DNA from: Prinia subflava
Taxonomy: Eukaryota > Chordata > Aves > Passeriformes > Cisticolidae
DNA: 64,000 bases
Direction: 5' to 3'
NCBI RefSeq assembly: GCF_021018805.1
Contig: NC_086250.1
Coordinates: 63,036,822-63,100,821, forward strand
The position numbers and the translations under genes are program-made. The notes under the pieces were generated by a model. It ran no database searches. It saw nothing but the letters and a program-made list of their open reading frames with translations, and had not been told where the DNA came from. Of this stretch, positions 1 to 12,720 are shown piece by piece (within the stretch, counting starts at the first letter, position 1; each line of letters opens with the position of its first letter).

Positions 1-1739
1 CAGAGCTCTTTTATGCATAACTAAGTCTTTAATTACTTCAGTTACAGGGCTGCAGTTGAATGATTTTGCTCATTTTAGCATGCAGTGGTTCATTGGAAGG
101 TTGCATTGGTTTTACAACTTGAGCAAGGGCAGGTGCAGGATTTCTTTAGATTACTTGAGGTTAGGAAGACACTGATTTGCATAGCTTCAGGGCTGTTGGA
201 ATCCTTTGGGAAGTGGAAGTTATTTTCTTTCATTTACTCTCATTTGTAGTGATCTTTCTGTCACTTATTCTCTCTGGGTCAGCCTCTCCCTTTTCTAATG
301 TTTATGTCAGGCTATTGTACCAGAACTACACAGATAGATTTCACCTGAGCTTGTGGAAGGGTAACATCAATATTTTGTGAATTCAAAATTTTGTCTGTTC
401 TTCTGTCAGAAAGCAGCCAACAAATCTTCTGTTTTGTCAAAAGAAGAAAAATTAAATTTTCTTTTTATTTTGTGTCAGAATTTTTGGTATTTTCTAGTAC
501 TTTTTTTACCTTCCCCTAGTTACTTTTTCCTCACTGCTGCCACCATTTCTGCATCAGTACCCATATTTAATATTTCTGATACTTACTCAGGTAAAAAGGT
601 GACAAAATTACAAAGCATTACTATTTTTCCTAGGCACTGGAGGTCTTCTAAGTCTGGGTTTTCTAAAGGTCCCCTTTATTCTGTTACCAGTAATCTGAGA
701 ATTCTCTCTGTTTCTCACGTCTTCCTCATACCTTTTCAAAATCTACCTATTCCTCATGATGCTGTTACTTTTGTCAGCCTCTCACCTTGTTATTTGTTAA
801 ACCAAATATTTTTCTTGTTTCTCATCCAGCGATATCTCACACCCTGTTCAGTTAGCTTGACCTAAGCAGCGTCCCAGTCACCCACCTGTGACCCTAACAC
901 TGCCCTGCTCTCAGGGGAGATGCCCCCTTCCATCTCTGTGCCACAAAGCCCAGGCAAGTGTCCCATAGCAATCCCAACATGGGCTGCACACCCAGGGGCA
1001 GGGGCCTGACTCCAAGGGGTTTGCCCTGAGCAAGGTATGCTGGGCTGCAGGGTGGCTTTTCACCATTGCCAGCCCAAACACAACCTTCTAGAGACCAAAC
1101 AGCAGCAGTAGAGTGGGGCATTTCCACTGCTCAACACCCCTGTGAGAACAGCTGCCTGCTCCTCTTCTCTGGTGCTGTGGGTGGAACTTCCACCTGTTGG
1201 GTATTGCTCACTTTGTTTGAAATATTCTTATTTATGTGTCCTCAACATGGTAAATGAAGGTCATGAGATTAGGTAGAGAAGGGCTTTCCTGACCTGAACT
1301 AAATGCTAATGCAGGCACACTGGCATTGTATTAACAGATCAACTTAATAACCATTTCTGCACCTGGTCTTTCTTGAATAGGAGTAACAAGAATTACATAT
1401 AGAATTTCACTTGATGCCTTATACCATCAGGGTTTATTACTTTTCCCCAAGACAGTATGTGGGACCACTCTAGTAGTTGAAAAACATGGTGTTCCCAGGA
1501 CTGGTTGGACTGGCCAGACCTTCTTAACTTCAGAAATGGGCTTAATTATACAGAACTCAGCACCCACCAAAGTGGTAAGGTTAAAGGTGGAGGGGGAGGT
1601 TGTGCAGATGTTTGTGTTGGTCTACAATAGGAAGCTGTACTGATAGTGATAAAACTAGCATACCTGAGTGTGTTCCTCTATGCCAAGAGGAACCTTACCA
1701 GTGATTAAACTGAGGTGCTTAGGCTGGAGCTTATCAAAA
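1..1739. other. Unassigned non-coding DNA
   Basis: No gene, RNA or repeat family could be supported here. The first 870 bases are T-rich, and the short open frames in them have no recognisable domain. Bases about 880-1250 are clearly more GC-rich than the flanks but resemble no family I know. The segment ends at the 5-bp repeat that borders the LTR starting at 1740. Confidence 0.6.
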
Positions 1740-2359
1740 TGTCTTGGGTTGAAAAATGTAACCAAAAATGTGTATTCTATTTTCATCTGTTGAAGCCGGT
1801 TGGGAGATATTGTTCCTTATTTCTTGTAACTCTAGGGGTGGAAAGAGGGCTGGTGCTTTCTGTTAATGGGACACCTGATAACACCAGATAAGGCAGTGCC
1901 TCCTTATCTCTTCCTCCACCCATCCTCCTCCCAGGGACATCTCCTGTGAATGGGCCATTGAAGGCCTCTCACATGACTGATAACATCACCTCATTCCATT
2001 GGGAGATGCTCCTTCCAGTGGGAGGAGCCAAAATCTTTCCACTGGGATAAAACCAGCAATCCCAAACCCCAAGATAGCCTGTTTCCATTGGATTCCCAGA
2101 GGATGACTGGATCCTTTCTTGAGGATCATCTCTACTTCAACGGAGCCACAGCTCTCACTCTGGGAGGACTTATTTTGGGCTGCTTCCAACACCCTGACCA
2201 ACAGGGTGTCAAGTTTGTATTCCGACTCTGTCAGTGGTCCTTTGTACTATTGCATTTATCTAATTTTATTTTACTCTTTTTTGTTGTTTGTTTATTCTCT
2301 CTCTATTAAACTGTATTTCTGACTTGGAGTCTCACTGGTTTTGCTTTCAAACCAGTACA
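1740..2359 (+). mobile_element. Solo LTR of an endogenous retrovirus, ERVL-like, 620 bp
   Basis: The element starts TGTCTTGGG and ends CAGTACA, the TG...CA ends expected of an LTR. It is flanked by a perfect 5-bp direct repeat, CAAAA, at 1735-1739 and 2360-2364. A TATA-like ATAAAA lies near 2047 and the polyadenylation signal ATTAAA is at 2305-2310, which sets the forward orientation. There is no primer-binding site, gag or pol beside it, so it is a solo LTR left by recombination. A 5-bp duplication is typical of bird ERVL; the family name is inferred from that and from general resemblance to songbird LTRs. The exact boundaries are directly visible. Confidence 0.85.
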
Positions 2360-2389
2360 CAAAACTGTGTGTGTAGTAATCAGAACAGA

Positions 2390-3060
2390 TCCATGTGTGT
2401 AATCTGACAGATCCATGTCAGAAACCTTGGCCTGTGGCAAGGGCATGGCAGAGCTCTGTGGCCAGGTTGCTGTTGTGTAATACTGTGCCATGTCAGGTCT
2501 CTTGCATTCAGGAGGAGCCAGTACCCCATTGGTGACTGGCTGCCAGCTGGGTGTAACTCCATTCCCCACCACCCTCTGGACATGGCCATCTGGCTGGTTT
2601 TTCACCCAGTAAAGAGTACCCCCATCCAAGTCACGATCAGCCAGCTTCTCCAGGAGAATGCTGTGGGAATTGGTGTCAAAGGTGATGTGCTCCATGCCCT
2701 TCCCTGGCACTGAGGTCAGCATGGCAGGTCCATGGCTCTCTATATCCTCCTTCTGGCCATTCTTGTAGATGGCATTATGTTTGCTGATTTCCACTTACCT
2801 GGGACATCTCTGATTAACCAGGATTGCTGGTAAATGATTAAAAATGGCTTGGTGGGCTCTTTCATCAGCTCCCTTGTTGCTCTCAGGTGCATCCCATCTG
2901 GGCCCATAGACTTGTGGATGTCTAACTAGAGCAGAATATCACTAACCATTTCCCATGGATTGTGGAGGCTTTACTCAGCTGCCTATCACCAACCTCTAGA
3001 TCTGGTAGCTGCTTATCCTGAGGAAGAGGGGAAGGTGGGGAGAGCCAGTTTTTGTCACCT
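2390..3060 (-). mobile_element. CR1 LINE fragment, part of ORF2 reverse transcriptase, internally deleted
   Basis: Read on the reverse strand, 2794-2306 gives an open frame with blocks of the CR1 reverse transcriptase: LTSVPGKGMEH, then FDTNSHSILLEKLA, YWVKNQPDGHVQRVV and QPVTNGV. In CR1 the first block and the FDT..SHS block are normally separated by many residues including part of the catalytic core. Here they are almost adjacent, so an internal deletion is evident. The frame loses similarity after PVTNGV (below about 2530), and the GVPQGS block that normally follows is not recognisable. The stretch 2805-3060 resembles the CR1 region just upstream of these blocks, including a GGGCCCATAGACTTGTGGAT landmark. 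It is a dead copy and does not encode a working enzyme. Confidence 0.75.
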
Positions 3061-4134
3061 ACAAGGCTGATGCTCTTTGTCCCATTCTCTAATATTTTAC
3101 ACCACAAATTTATCTTCAGTGTCTGTAAGTATATGGTGCTGTGCGTTGCATTTCATCCTTTTTCTACTGTGCACATGGCTGTCTTGCTCTTTCCTGGTGC
3201 TATCCCAGTCCTTCTACGTGCTGACTGTGCCCTATTTAGCAGTATACTACTACCCTTAGTGCTTAGGCTGTCAAAAACATTTTAAAAGATCAATGGTAGA
3301 GAATGGTAATCTCTATCCAGATTGGTATTTTCCCCTCCAGCATGGCCAGGTGTCATTTTCCATAAGTCATTTCCCTTTCCCATCGGAATTCACTTACTAA
3401 TTCCCACGCAGTTAGGCTTTACCAACTGTTTTCCATAATGCACCATATTTGAAAATCAGATAGAAAATGCCTACTATATTTAATTTCCTGCTAAAAATAG
3501 TTTCTGACTGAGAAATCAGGAAAGCCTTTGGCAATCTGTTGTTTGGATAATGGAGATCATACCATTTCTGATTTATCTGTGTGTTTTCAATATTGTTTCT
3601 TATTCCAAAAACTTGTTCTCAATTCTTGCATAATTTTAAGGTTTGACAGAAGTGGTTTTTTAACTATTGATGTCTCTTTTTCCATATATTTTTTATATTC
3701 ATTAATTTTAAGGATGTATTTTTAGCATTTATATTTTCTCAAAAATATTTTATACTTTATCACAGATGTTGCCCTGATTTTCATTTATTTATTATGCAGT
3801 AGAAAAAGCCCTGTCCTCCTAAAACTCTAAATAAACTATATTGCTTTCACCTCAGATGATAAATTCACCATCCTGAACTTACTTGGATTTTTGAATTACT
3901 TTTTCAGAATTTGACACCTCTGTCCTAGTTCAATATTATTTTAAAAACCTTTTTCTTTTTCTTATATTGCACCCTGTTTCTCTTCTCTTCTGTGTCTTTA
4001 TATGGATAAAAACTATTCGGGTTTTGTATTTGTTCTTACTTCCCATAATCCTTTTCAAGATTTCTGTCAGCATTTCCTTTGGCAAGACTCCCTTTATTGC
4101 AGTGTCACTTTATTTCTAGCACCTTAAATACAGA
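3061..4134. other. Unassigned AT-rich non-coding DNA
   Basis: Nothing recognisable is seen. Short open frames occur by chance in T-rich sequence. Confidence 0.6.
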
Positions 4135-4600
4135 ATGGCTTAAAGGACCATGAGAGGTCATGTAGTTCATGTTCCTGTCCCAAACCAGGACCACTGCAAC
4201 ATGGTTGTCAAACCTGCTCTTAGACATGTCCAGGTACACAGCTTATCCCACCTAATAAAGTTCAGTATTGCACTATCATTTCTATCAAAATAATTTCTAC
4301 TCTTTAATTTAATGCTTCTTACTTGAATTTAACCTGATTGCTGGTTGTCTTTTTAATCAGTAACATGAATAACAGATTGTTTCCATTCTCTCAGCAGCAA
4401 CCCTCTGTAATTTTGGGTAATTATGGAGCTGCCACTCAGCTGCCCCTTCCTCTGGCCAGCCAGTCCCACTTTTTTTCTCACAGTGAACTTGTACATGACT
4501 AAGATTTGTCTCATTACTCTTCTCCAAACTCTGTCCAACTGATTCTTACCATACTTGAGCCCAAGAATGTCCATTAGCTGAGTCTTAAGTACTTTGGAAA
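4135..4600 (-). mobile_element. Old, diverged CR1 LINE 3' end
   Basis: The 4140-4240 part reads as the reverse complement of the classic CR1 tail: 'aaaggaccatgagaggtcat' followed by a stretch about several 'aaaccaggaccactgcaaca' type words. The 4500-4570 part has the 'ctcttctccaaactctgtcc' landmark found further 5' in CR1. No open frame survives and the middle is hard to align by eye, so this is an old copy. Boundaries are approximate. Confidence 0.6.
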
Positions 4601-7600
4601 ATGTGTTCCTGCATGCATATCTTGGATGGTATTTGTTTGTTTTGTGGTGTTTTAAATTTTTTTTATTTTTTCATCAGGAAAGTGTGTCTGATTCAGGTTT
4701 AGTTTATAAACATCTCTAAGGGATATACCACTGCAGAACTACTCCCTAATCCATTGTCCCCTTCCTGTGTTTTGTAGCTGATTTCCCCTGCCCTATAATC
4801 AGTATCTTGCTCTGGTTCATATTCCACAGACAGCCTTATTCTTCTTCAGGTGCTGTCAGGAATTATCAAGATTGTTTGAATTCCAGGTGACTGTACTTGC
4901 AGTTTCATTCAGGATGATGTCACTAACAAATGTGAGAAATGTGCCTAATTCCATCATTCAAGTCATTCTTGAGAATATCAATTAGTTTCCATCCACAGCA
5001 GACTTTTTCAGAACCCCATGCAATAAATCCTTTCATTTTCACAATGAACCTTTGATAATTACTCTGTCAATCTTTGTTTCAATAAAACATTTTTCTATTT
5101 TTGTAGGTTCTATTAGATATGGAATTCTTCCCTACAGAATTGACTTAGGCAGTCTTTGCACAATTGACTTCAGGTATTCCAGGCTGAATGATTGGAACAC
5201 CTTGTCTCTAACTTGTTGTGTTTTTAAAATTTATTTATTGATTTGAATTTGACATCAAACCCTTTTTTAAAAATGGAACTACAGTCACTTGTGTTTCTTC
5301 TTTGTTCAACTGCAGAATTAGCCAAGGGTAATTTTTTGCACACCATCACAGAATCCATTAATTCAAATAGAGAGAAAAGTCACACCTGGGTAACCCCAGA
5401 GAAAGAGTTTACACCAGTTTAAAGACAAGAGCACACAGCAATAGAAACAAAGCATATATACCATTTGTTGCTTTACACACTTGATGTAAATTGATTATTC
5501 TTATGTGTGCAAACATATATTTGCAAAAATTATTTACTCTTGTGGGTATCCTGCAAAATTTATTTGTTGCATTTTAATGGTATCTAACATAATTTCTATA
5601 AAATGTGATGGTGAATGGAAAATATAATTTCTTTTACCATCAATTTTTTTAAAGACCATGGTCAACTATTTCTAGCCTCCTTCCTTTTGCCTTTCCTGAT
5701 GTATTTTAAGTTAGTGCCTTTCAGCTATAGGCTCATTTGTGTAGCAGTTTTCTTAGAGGGAAATTTGGTGTGACATTAAAGCACACCATGGTGGCAGAAC
5801 TATCAATGTCTCAAGTGACCTCAAGTCAAGCAAAGTCAAGTTCAGGCATTTCACTGATGTCCCTGGCTGGACTTTTGCACTCCTTTTGTGGGTCTGAACT
5901 CTGGATTTCACCAAGTCTTTTAAAGAGGAATCTTTTCCTGAATCAAGTCCCTTCATGTATTACAGGGAATTTCTATTGGCAGCCATTCTACCAGATGCAG
6001 TAAGTTTTACAGCTATGCTTCAGTAAACAATTGCACTCCACAGAAGGTTGTTTTGATTATTAAGGCAAATGCACATTTTTTTCTTTTCCCATTTTTTTCC
6101 ATTTCTTTTTTGCAGTGCAGAACATTTTCAGTTCATCCAGGTGATGTAGAAATTTAGTATCAATTAACTATTCTTCTGTATCACTAAAGCAGGATTTGCA
6201 CAGTTACTCAAGGTTGGCCATATGACCACTTCTGAATTAGCTTGCAGTAACACTGTATTATAATTTTACATGATACCTAATAGGAAATATTTTTGCATAC
6301 ATACTTAGAATGGATTCTACTGCATTTCTCTTATGACACAAAAAATTATGATTTTTTAATCCTGTCATTAATTCTCAGATGTATTCACAGGATAATAGTT
6401 AAATACTTCATGATTTCAAACTAACCAGATTTGTCTACTGATTTAATTTTTGTCTACCATTAATAGATTTCCAGAATATTTTATTCAAATTTTCTCAGTT
6501 TTTAAATAATTTTGTTGGTATTTTTCAAGCTGAAATGCAAATGTACATGAGTGCTTCTTGACCCATTTATCTTTTGTGATATTGTAATTTTTATAATAGT
6601 TATTTTTGTCAGTAACCACACTGCCATTTCATTCCAAGGGTCCTTTTGAGTCTTCCTCCATCATATATTTTCAATTTTTTCACTTTATTTCAGCAAATGC
6701 TGAAAATCCTGGTATTTAACAAATGAAGGTTAGGAGGGTTATTTATTTTAAAGCAACCACAAATAATTGTTTTTGGAGAAAGAAGGAAATAATACTTTCC
6801 AGGAAAAACAAACAAACAAAACAAACCTAAAAGATAGTCACTTTATGAGTTTTTTTGCCTTTCTTTAGTCCATGTGTTTACTTTAATTTCTCTTGGCATG
6901 TTGTTGGGCTACTCTCACAGATGAGCAAATTTTGCATACAGATTACACTATAATGACCATGTAGCCTGTTTTTTTCTGTAACACATGAGGCATGAAATTC
7001 CTTGTAGGAATTCTTACCAGAGGCCCAGCAGCTTGTGCTTGAAAGGCACTATTCATCCATCAGTCAAACAATTGGTTTGATCAGTACAATAGATTTTCTT
7101 TGAGGGACAAAGTATTTAAAGGCAATTTGACCCCAATACACATCTCAGCCTTTGAAAAGATCATCCTTCTACCCTCCCAGCATATGAGATGACAGGTAAC
7201 ATTTCTTCAGGCTCAGTCATACTGAAGATGCTGGCATATAAAAGCATGTATTAAAGGCACAAAGTTTTCCCTGGAGGCTGTATGTTGTTTTGCCCTTAAA
7301 GTTTGTTGGGATTTTGAATGCCATCGTATAGAACGAAAAGAGTGAATTACATTGCCTGATTAAAGTGATAGATGGTGCTAGCTCAAAATAGTCAATATAC
7401 AGCAAACGGTGGTATAAACCCTGAAGGAATAGCCTGTCTTTCTTTAGAATCTAATGGATTTCTTTGATATTTATTAAATACAAAAACCCAGCAGATATTC
7501 ACAAATCTAGTTGAAAAAATGCATCTAGTTTACTTTGTTTCTTCCATTTTAAGTTTAAAATAGTCTAAAAACCCACCTGAAATTATTAACTAGAATAATG

Positions 7601-8599
7601 TCCTGTGTTGGCAGGATAAACTGACTTCTCTCTGGACGACAGACCTGGCTTTCTTTGTCTGGGTGAATGGTAGGTTTCTCCACTTGCATACTTGAGCACA
7701 AATCCAAGCCCCAACACTGATTACTATACTTCCTGCAGCATCTTTTTTCTTCCCTGAACTCTGCTGCCTTGTAAATGTTGCTTCTGTAGAAGAAAATCTC
7801 ACCTGAGACTGCTTTGCATTCAGTTTATCTCCACCTCAGAAGCTCTTTAATGCTCAATTGACTATAATATTTTTATGCACTGGTGACAGAATAATGTTTC
7901 TGCTCTACTCTTAACTTTAATCTCTCATATTTTTTTTAAGAAACTGAGGATCCAGTGTATAATAACAGTAAATTATTATACGTGATCTGTTCATTGGCCT
8001 CTCTGTTGGAAAGTGAGGGGAAGTCTTCCTTTGACACAGGGAAGCTCACAGGAGCTTATTCTGTATAAAACTAATTCAGTCCAATAATGCAAATACTCCT
8101 GTATTCTTACCCTTAATTTCATTATTAATAAATCATATTATTTTTAAGATCCAACTCTGTAAATTTAGAGCCTGTCTCTTCAGAATGATTTAGAAGTTTC
8201 CATTCACAGTGAAAATTCCAAAAGAACAGTGATATACAAATCAGCTGTTTGCCAAAACCTTCAGCTCATGAGTGACATTATCCACAGCAACTTTGTGAAT
8301 TGATCTCCTTCTTTCCTCCATCAAATCTCTGTCTTTATTTTAAAAGCTTAGTAGACATGAGCAATATTACTGGTCACCAACAGGTTGATATTTCTAACCC
8401 ACACTGAATTTAAACCCTTCATATTGCTTTCAAGACATTAATGAGATTATGAGCAATAGACAACCATGCACGGACACAAGTTCATGCTGGCAGGATGTAG
8501 GTACCATATTTGTAAGAAATGGTCAAGGCTGAGGAGGGTAGGTTGACATGCTTGTTAAGACAATGTAAGCACTTACAGGCAAAGCTTTTAATTTGAGTC
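4601..8599. other. Unassigned AT-rich non-coding DNA
   Basis: About 4 kb with no supportable gene or repeat family. A short A/C-rich tract (aacaaacaaacaaaac) is at about 6808-6825. The reading frames here are short and show no domain. Confidence 0.6.
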
Positions 8600-8627
8600 T
8601 TTTTTTTTTTTTTTTTTTTTTTTTTTT
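8600..8627. repeat. Homopolymer, 28 T
   Basis: An uninterrupted run of 28 T. It could be the poly-A tail of a reverse-strand retroposed sequence, but no body of such an element is recognisable to its right. Confidence 0.95.
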
Positions 8628-11600
8628 CTTATCACCTTGCAGAATGTAGTGTGCAAGAGGATTTTCCAGTTTTATTATTTGAGTAATGCCATGTGTTAAT
8701 AAAGGATGAGGTAGTTCTAACTCTATGTGTGTCCTGGAAGGGCTTGACCTTGGGGTTAAAATAAACAATGCCTTGATATCAGATAGGTCCAGTTTTAAGG
8801 ACATTTAATAAATGTTACACAAGTTGCACTTATTACAATATTACATGATACAATACTACAAGGGTTACAAAAATGATGAGAAATCTGTATTACTGGTGAG
8901 TAGGATACTGATAGACAGATCCTTTCTTTTCCACGCCAGAAGAGAACAAAATTTTTTCTAAGCACAGCACTCTAATCTGTCACCTGCTTTGCAGGTCCTC
9001 TGTACACCAAACATTCTCAGATGATAAGGCCAGCAATGGATATGTCAAGAGAAATCTTACAAACACATGACAATAAGCAGCAATCCTACTGAAATTGTAA
9101 TAGTATTTTTTTTTGGTAATTGAACAGTTTTATTCTGACCATCTGGAAACACTTCACTTCTTTCCATATTTAGACATCAGATAAACTTTCATTTTCCAAG
9201 CATTATTAAAGGGAATGTGAGGCAAAAATTAGTCTCACCATTACTAATGATAGCATTTGCTAGGGATAGCCATTATTATCCAGAGCAGTAATTAAACTAT
9301 CAAAACCAAACTCATAAAGGAATTTGTTCTGTTTGGTCTAAGAAGGATGCAAAGGTAAAATCATAGTAATGGTACTGTGACTTATCAAAGGTTATACTAG
9401 AAGAGAATAAGCTATTTTTTACACAGCTAAAGTAAATAGGAAAGTGAATTAACTTATGGCATTGAAGAATTAAAATGAAATATTAGGAAACACTTGCTAA
9501 TCACTGTAAAAATTATCTATTTAGGGTAGATAAGATCGATTTAAGAAAGCTCAGAATCTCTACAGGCTCTTATAAACACATCAAAAAAGTATCACTCATG
9601 AGCACCACAAAGTACTGGATGAGTTCATCTCTAGTGGCTCCTTTTATATTTTCGGTCTAAACCTTCAGTTCAAGATTATTCCTTAGAAGATTCTTCTCTT
9701 CATCTTGAGTGTAACAGTTGTGATTGGTGAGCACACTGCACACAAGTGAATTGTTTAAGAAATTTCCTTTTTTCAGTGTTGGCTATTAAAATTTGTATGT
9801 GCCCAGTATGCTCCCAGCTGTCAAACACGAGGGTACTAGTTGTATTATTTCTGTTTTACTTTCTATTTCAACAACTTGAAGGCCAAAAGCCTTCAGGCTG
9901 TTGCTGACAGCAGATTTTTAATGAGAAGTGAATACTACACTGTCTTGTGGAGAGCACTATTTAAGAGCACGGAGCTCTCTGTTCACAAGCCATCAGTAAA
10001 ATCTGCTATTTCACAATCTTCCTTTCACCTTGCTTATTTGTAAACCTCTTTATGATCTACATAAGAGTGACTATATTTACATACAGAAATTATTTTTCCA
10101 CCATCCTTTCTCTTCCATCTCTTCTTTTAAATATATGAGTTCCACTACTATGTTTTTCTTCTGATGTCTTGAGACTAAAAACTCAGGAGAATTTCAATAT
10201 TAGGTTTTTTTCTCTTCATGAAAATATGCATATATAGTTCGAAATTTGTGAGCAAGATATCCAGCAAAAGGCAAAATAAAACAGTCATCTTTCTCAATCA
10301 TTCTAGCATAGTCAAGAGTTAATTATTCCTGATAGAAAAAATGTCCAAAAATAGATGTGTTTTTAAAATTACTATATGCTAATTAGCCATCATAAAAGCA
10401 GGAGAATCTGAAGTATTCTTCAAAAATCAATATGATAGGAAGCATTTGCCAGGAGAGGTTTTACAAAAAGATCCAAATGATATGTAGTGTTGCCTCATAA
10501 AAGTGGTTTATATTTTAGTGTAGCAATGTACTGCAACATCACCCACAGAAAAGGTCCCCTTCTACATTCCAAAACATTAGACCATTGAATCAAGAACTAT
10601 TTTATAATTTGTAGACAGTTTACAGCATATGCAAGCTGCAATGAAGATAGCAGGAGGTTTTGTTGCAATTTATTTTTAAAAAATTATTTTATGTGGAATT
10701 TTGTTATATGGAAAGCAGAAAGACACAGGTTTTCTGGGGGTTGTTTGTTTGTTTGTTTGTCTTCTTACTGTAGTCTACATTGTGTTTTTTTAAGATCTTA
10801 GGTTCAATTCTGGAAATTCCTTCAGTACAGATATAGATAATCCAATCTGTAAGAGAAATGTATGCCTGCATATCACCCACATAAAGGCCTTGATACTTAG
10901 GCTATAATAATTTATTATTATTTTGTGATTACAGCAACTAACACCTCAATCCCACGTATTATTTTACTCAAACCCTCAAAAGTAGCTGTAGCTTTATGAA
11001 GCTTTTCTGTGTGCAAAGCTGGAGGCACAGAGGAGTATTCACACTGTTGAAATGAAGACACCCATCTAAAGACACACACAAACCTTCTAGTAGTAAGCCC
11101 TTGAGGGTACCCTGTAGTGACTGCACAGTGGCTGCAGAGTCACTGCACAGTAGGTCAGGCCCCTTGTACATTGTGACTCATAGCAGAGGATTAGAGAGCT
11201 AGATGTTTTCCAAAAATCACCTTTTGTTAGTAACACTACACGTGAGCCCTGGGTGTGTGTGGATTTCCAGATACATGGTCATCCTTGATGAAATATCTGA
11301 CCTCTGAGCACCTCAGCCCCTGGCGATATTTATTCAAAAATGTTCTAATATTTACCAAGACTAAGGGAGGCCTGTGGCTGGAAACATGAGCCTCTAAATC
11401 CACTTGGAACTAGGAAAATTCTGCTTAGTAACTGGTTAACTCTATTTGTTCTGTAATTTCTGTTCTTCCATGGGATCATAGTAACTGCTGTGGTACTGAG
11501 TTATGCTCCCTTGCCCTAACTAGAACCAAATTATCTGTTGAACAGCATTGAGAGTGGAGAACACTCCCACCCCCTAACTGCAGACCCTGATACCCAACTC

Positions 11601-11837
11601 CCAAAACAACAGCCTAGAAATAAAAGCTTTGTGATATGTGGTGCACCCTGGACCATCCATTGATATGATTCACTCCCTTCCAAGCCTGCTTCAGCTTCTG
11701 GTGAGTCCCCTCTGGGAAGGCCCCTTGGGAGACCTACTAGGTCAGGGTGAGCAAAAGTGCTTCAACCCATGTGCAGTCCCTAGGCTGTCTCAGTTTGCAG
11801 AGACCATCCTTTGAGAAACCTCTTCAAGAGTTTTCCT
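8628..11837. other. Unassigned non-coding DNA
   Basis: AT-rich, no supportable gene. 10741-10760 is a short (TTGT)n microsatellite. Bases about 11490-11640, ending in a 'gaaataaaagctttg' word, could be another LTR tail but are too weak to call. Confidence 0.55.
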
Positions 11838-12380
11838 TGTGGATCAAGGTAATAAAAAAATACTTCAGCCCATGAGCCTTTGCCGTTTGATGTTAATATT
11901 TCCAACCCCATTGGTTGTTCCCTTTCTCCTGATTTTTACCTCTCCTGATTGGTTCTCTTTGGATCCTTCCTCTGTGATTGGTCCCTTCCCCAGTACCTTT
12001 CCCAATTGGCCAAGTTGTGAAGCCCCACCCCTGGCTGCCCTATATAATCCCACTTGGGTTGGGGTGTGGGGCTGCTTTGTGCTCCAGCCCTGTGGAATAA
12101 AGGAGCTCTCCTGGAGATGGGAAAGGCCCCATCTTGCTGCTTTACTCCTGCAGCACCCGGGGGGCAAATGGGGCTCTGCTGCTGAGGCACAGCAAAGAGC
12201 AAATCACTGTGCACTGGAAAGTTCCCCAAGCAGCTGATTACTCTGCACCTGAGGGTGCACAAAGAGCTAAACCACTTTGTGCCTGAGAGTGCCTGTGCCT
12301 CCGTCACTCTGGGTGTCTTTTTAAATACGTTTCTAGCAGGGAAGGTCACGATACCTTTACCACCAGACCAGACCGTGACA
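11838..12380 (+). mobile_element. LTR of an endogenous retrovirus, forward orientation
   Basis: The layout is that of a retroviral LTR. It has several 'attgg' inverted CCAAT boxes (about 11910-12010), a TATA box 'ctatataatcc' near 12041 and a 'ggaataaaggagctctcc' polyadenylation region near 12094. A GC-richer R-U5 part follows. The U5 part holds diverged tandem copies of a motif around 'agctgattactctgcacc' and 'gagctaaaccactttgtg'. No TSD could be paired with certainty, so both ends are estimates: the left is a TGTGG at 11838, the right a GTGACA at 12380. No gag or pol follows. Confidence 0.65.
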
Positions 12381-12720
12381 GTGGAGTCCCTCGGGCTTCC
12401 AGCCCTGCTCCAAGCTGGGTGGTATCACCGTGGAGGCCCAACCAGGAACACAGACTGGGGACACAGATCTGGGTGCATCAGAGCAGCAGGGCAGAAGACC
12501 CTGCCCTTAGTTTATTTTTCCATTATATATCTGTGGCAAGGTGACCATGGATTGGAGAAGGGTATCGCTACCTCTCCTGTCACATTGGTCCAGGAGGCTG
12601 TCATTCAACCTCCCCTTGTCTTGGAGAAAGTATTCATAACATTGCCAATATTTACAAAACATGGTCCTGTGTTTACAATTCACCAGCGTGAGAAACTGCA
12701 CGTTTCTCCTTTAATATGAA
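12381..12720 (-). mobile_element. Second LTR-like sequence, reverse orientation, abutting the first
   Basis: On the reverse strand this has, in LTR order, a CCAAT box (ggaccaatgtgac, about 12587), a TATA box (gatatataatgg, about 12529) and an AATAAA near 12517. A U5-like end with 'gggcctccacggtgatacca' follows near 12440-12420. This makes it an LTR pointing toward the forward LTR at 11838-12380. The upstream edge may extend to about 12860. The family is not identified and no target duplication was found. Confidence 0.5.

Noticed and set aside
8600..8627. Poly-T as the tail of a processed pseudogene
   Set aside because: No gene-like body or target duplication is recognisable beside it.
12431..12449. 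TGGAGGCCCAACCAGGAAC as a retroviral primer-binding site after the forward LTR
   Set aside because: It resembles a lysine-tRNA site only loosely. Read on the other strand it is the U5 end of an LTR with its own TATA and AATAAA, which explains more of the sequence.
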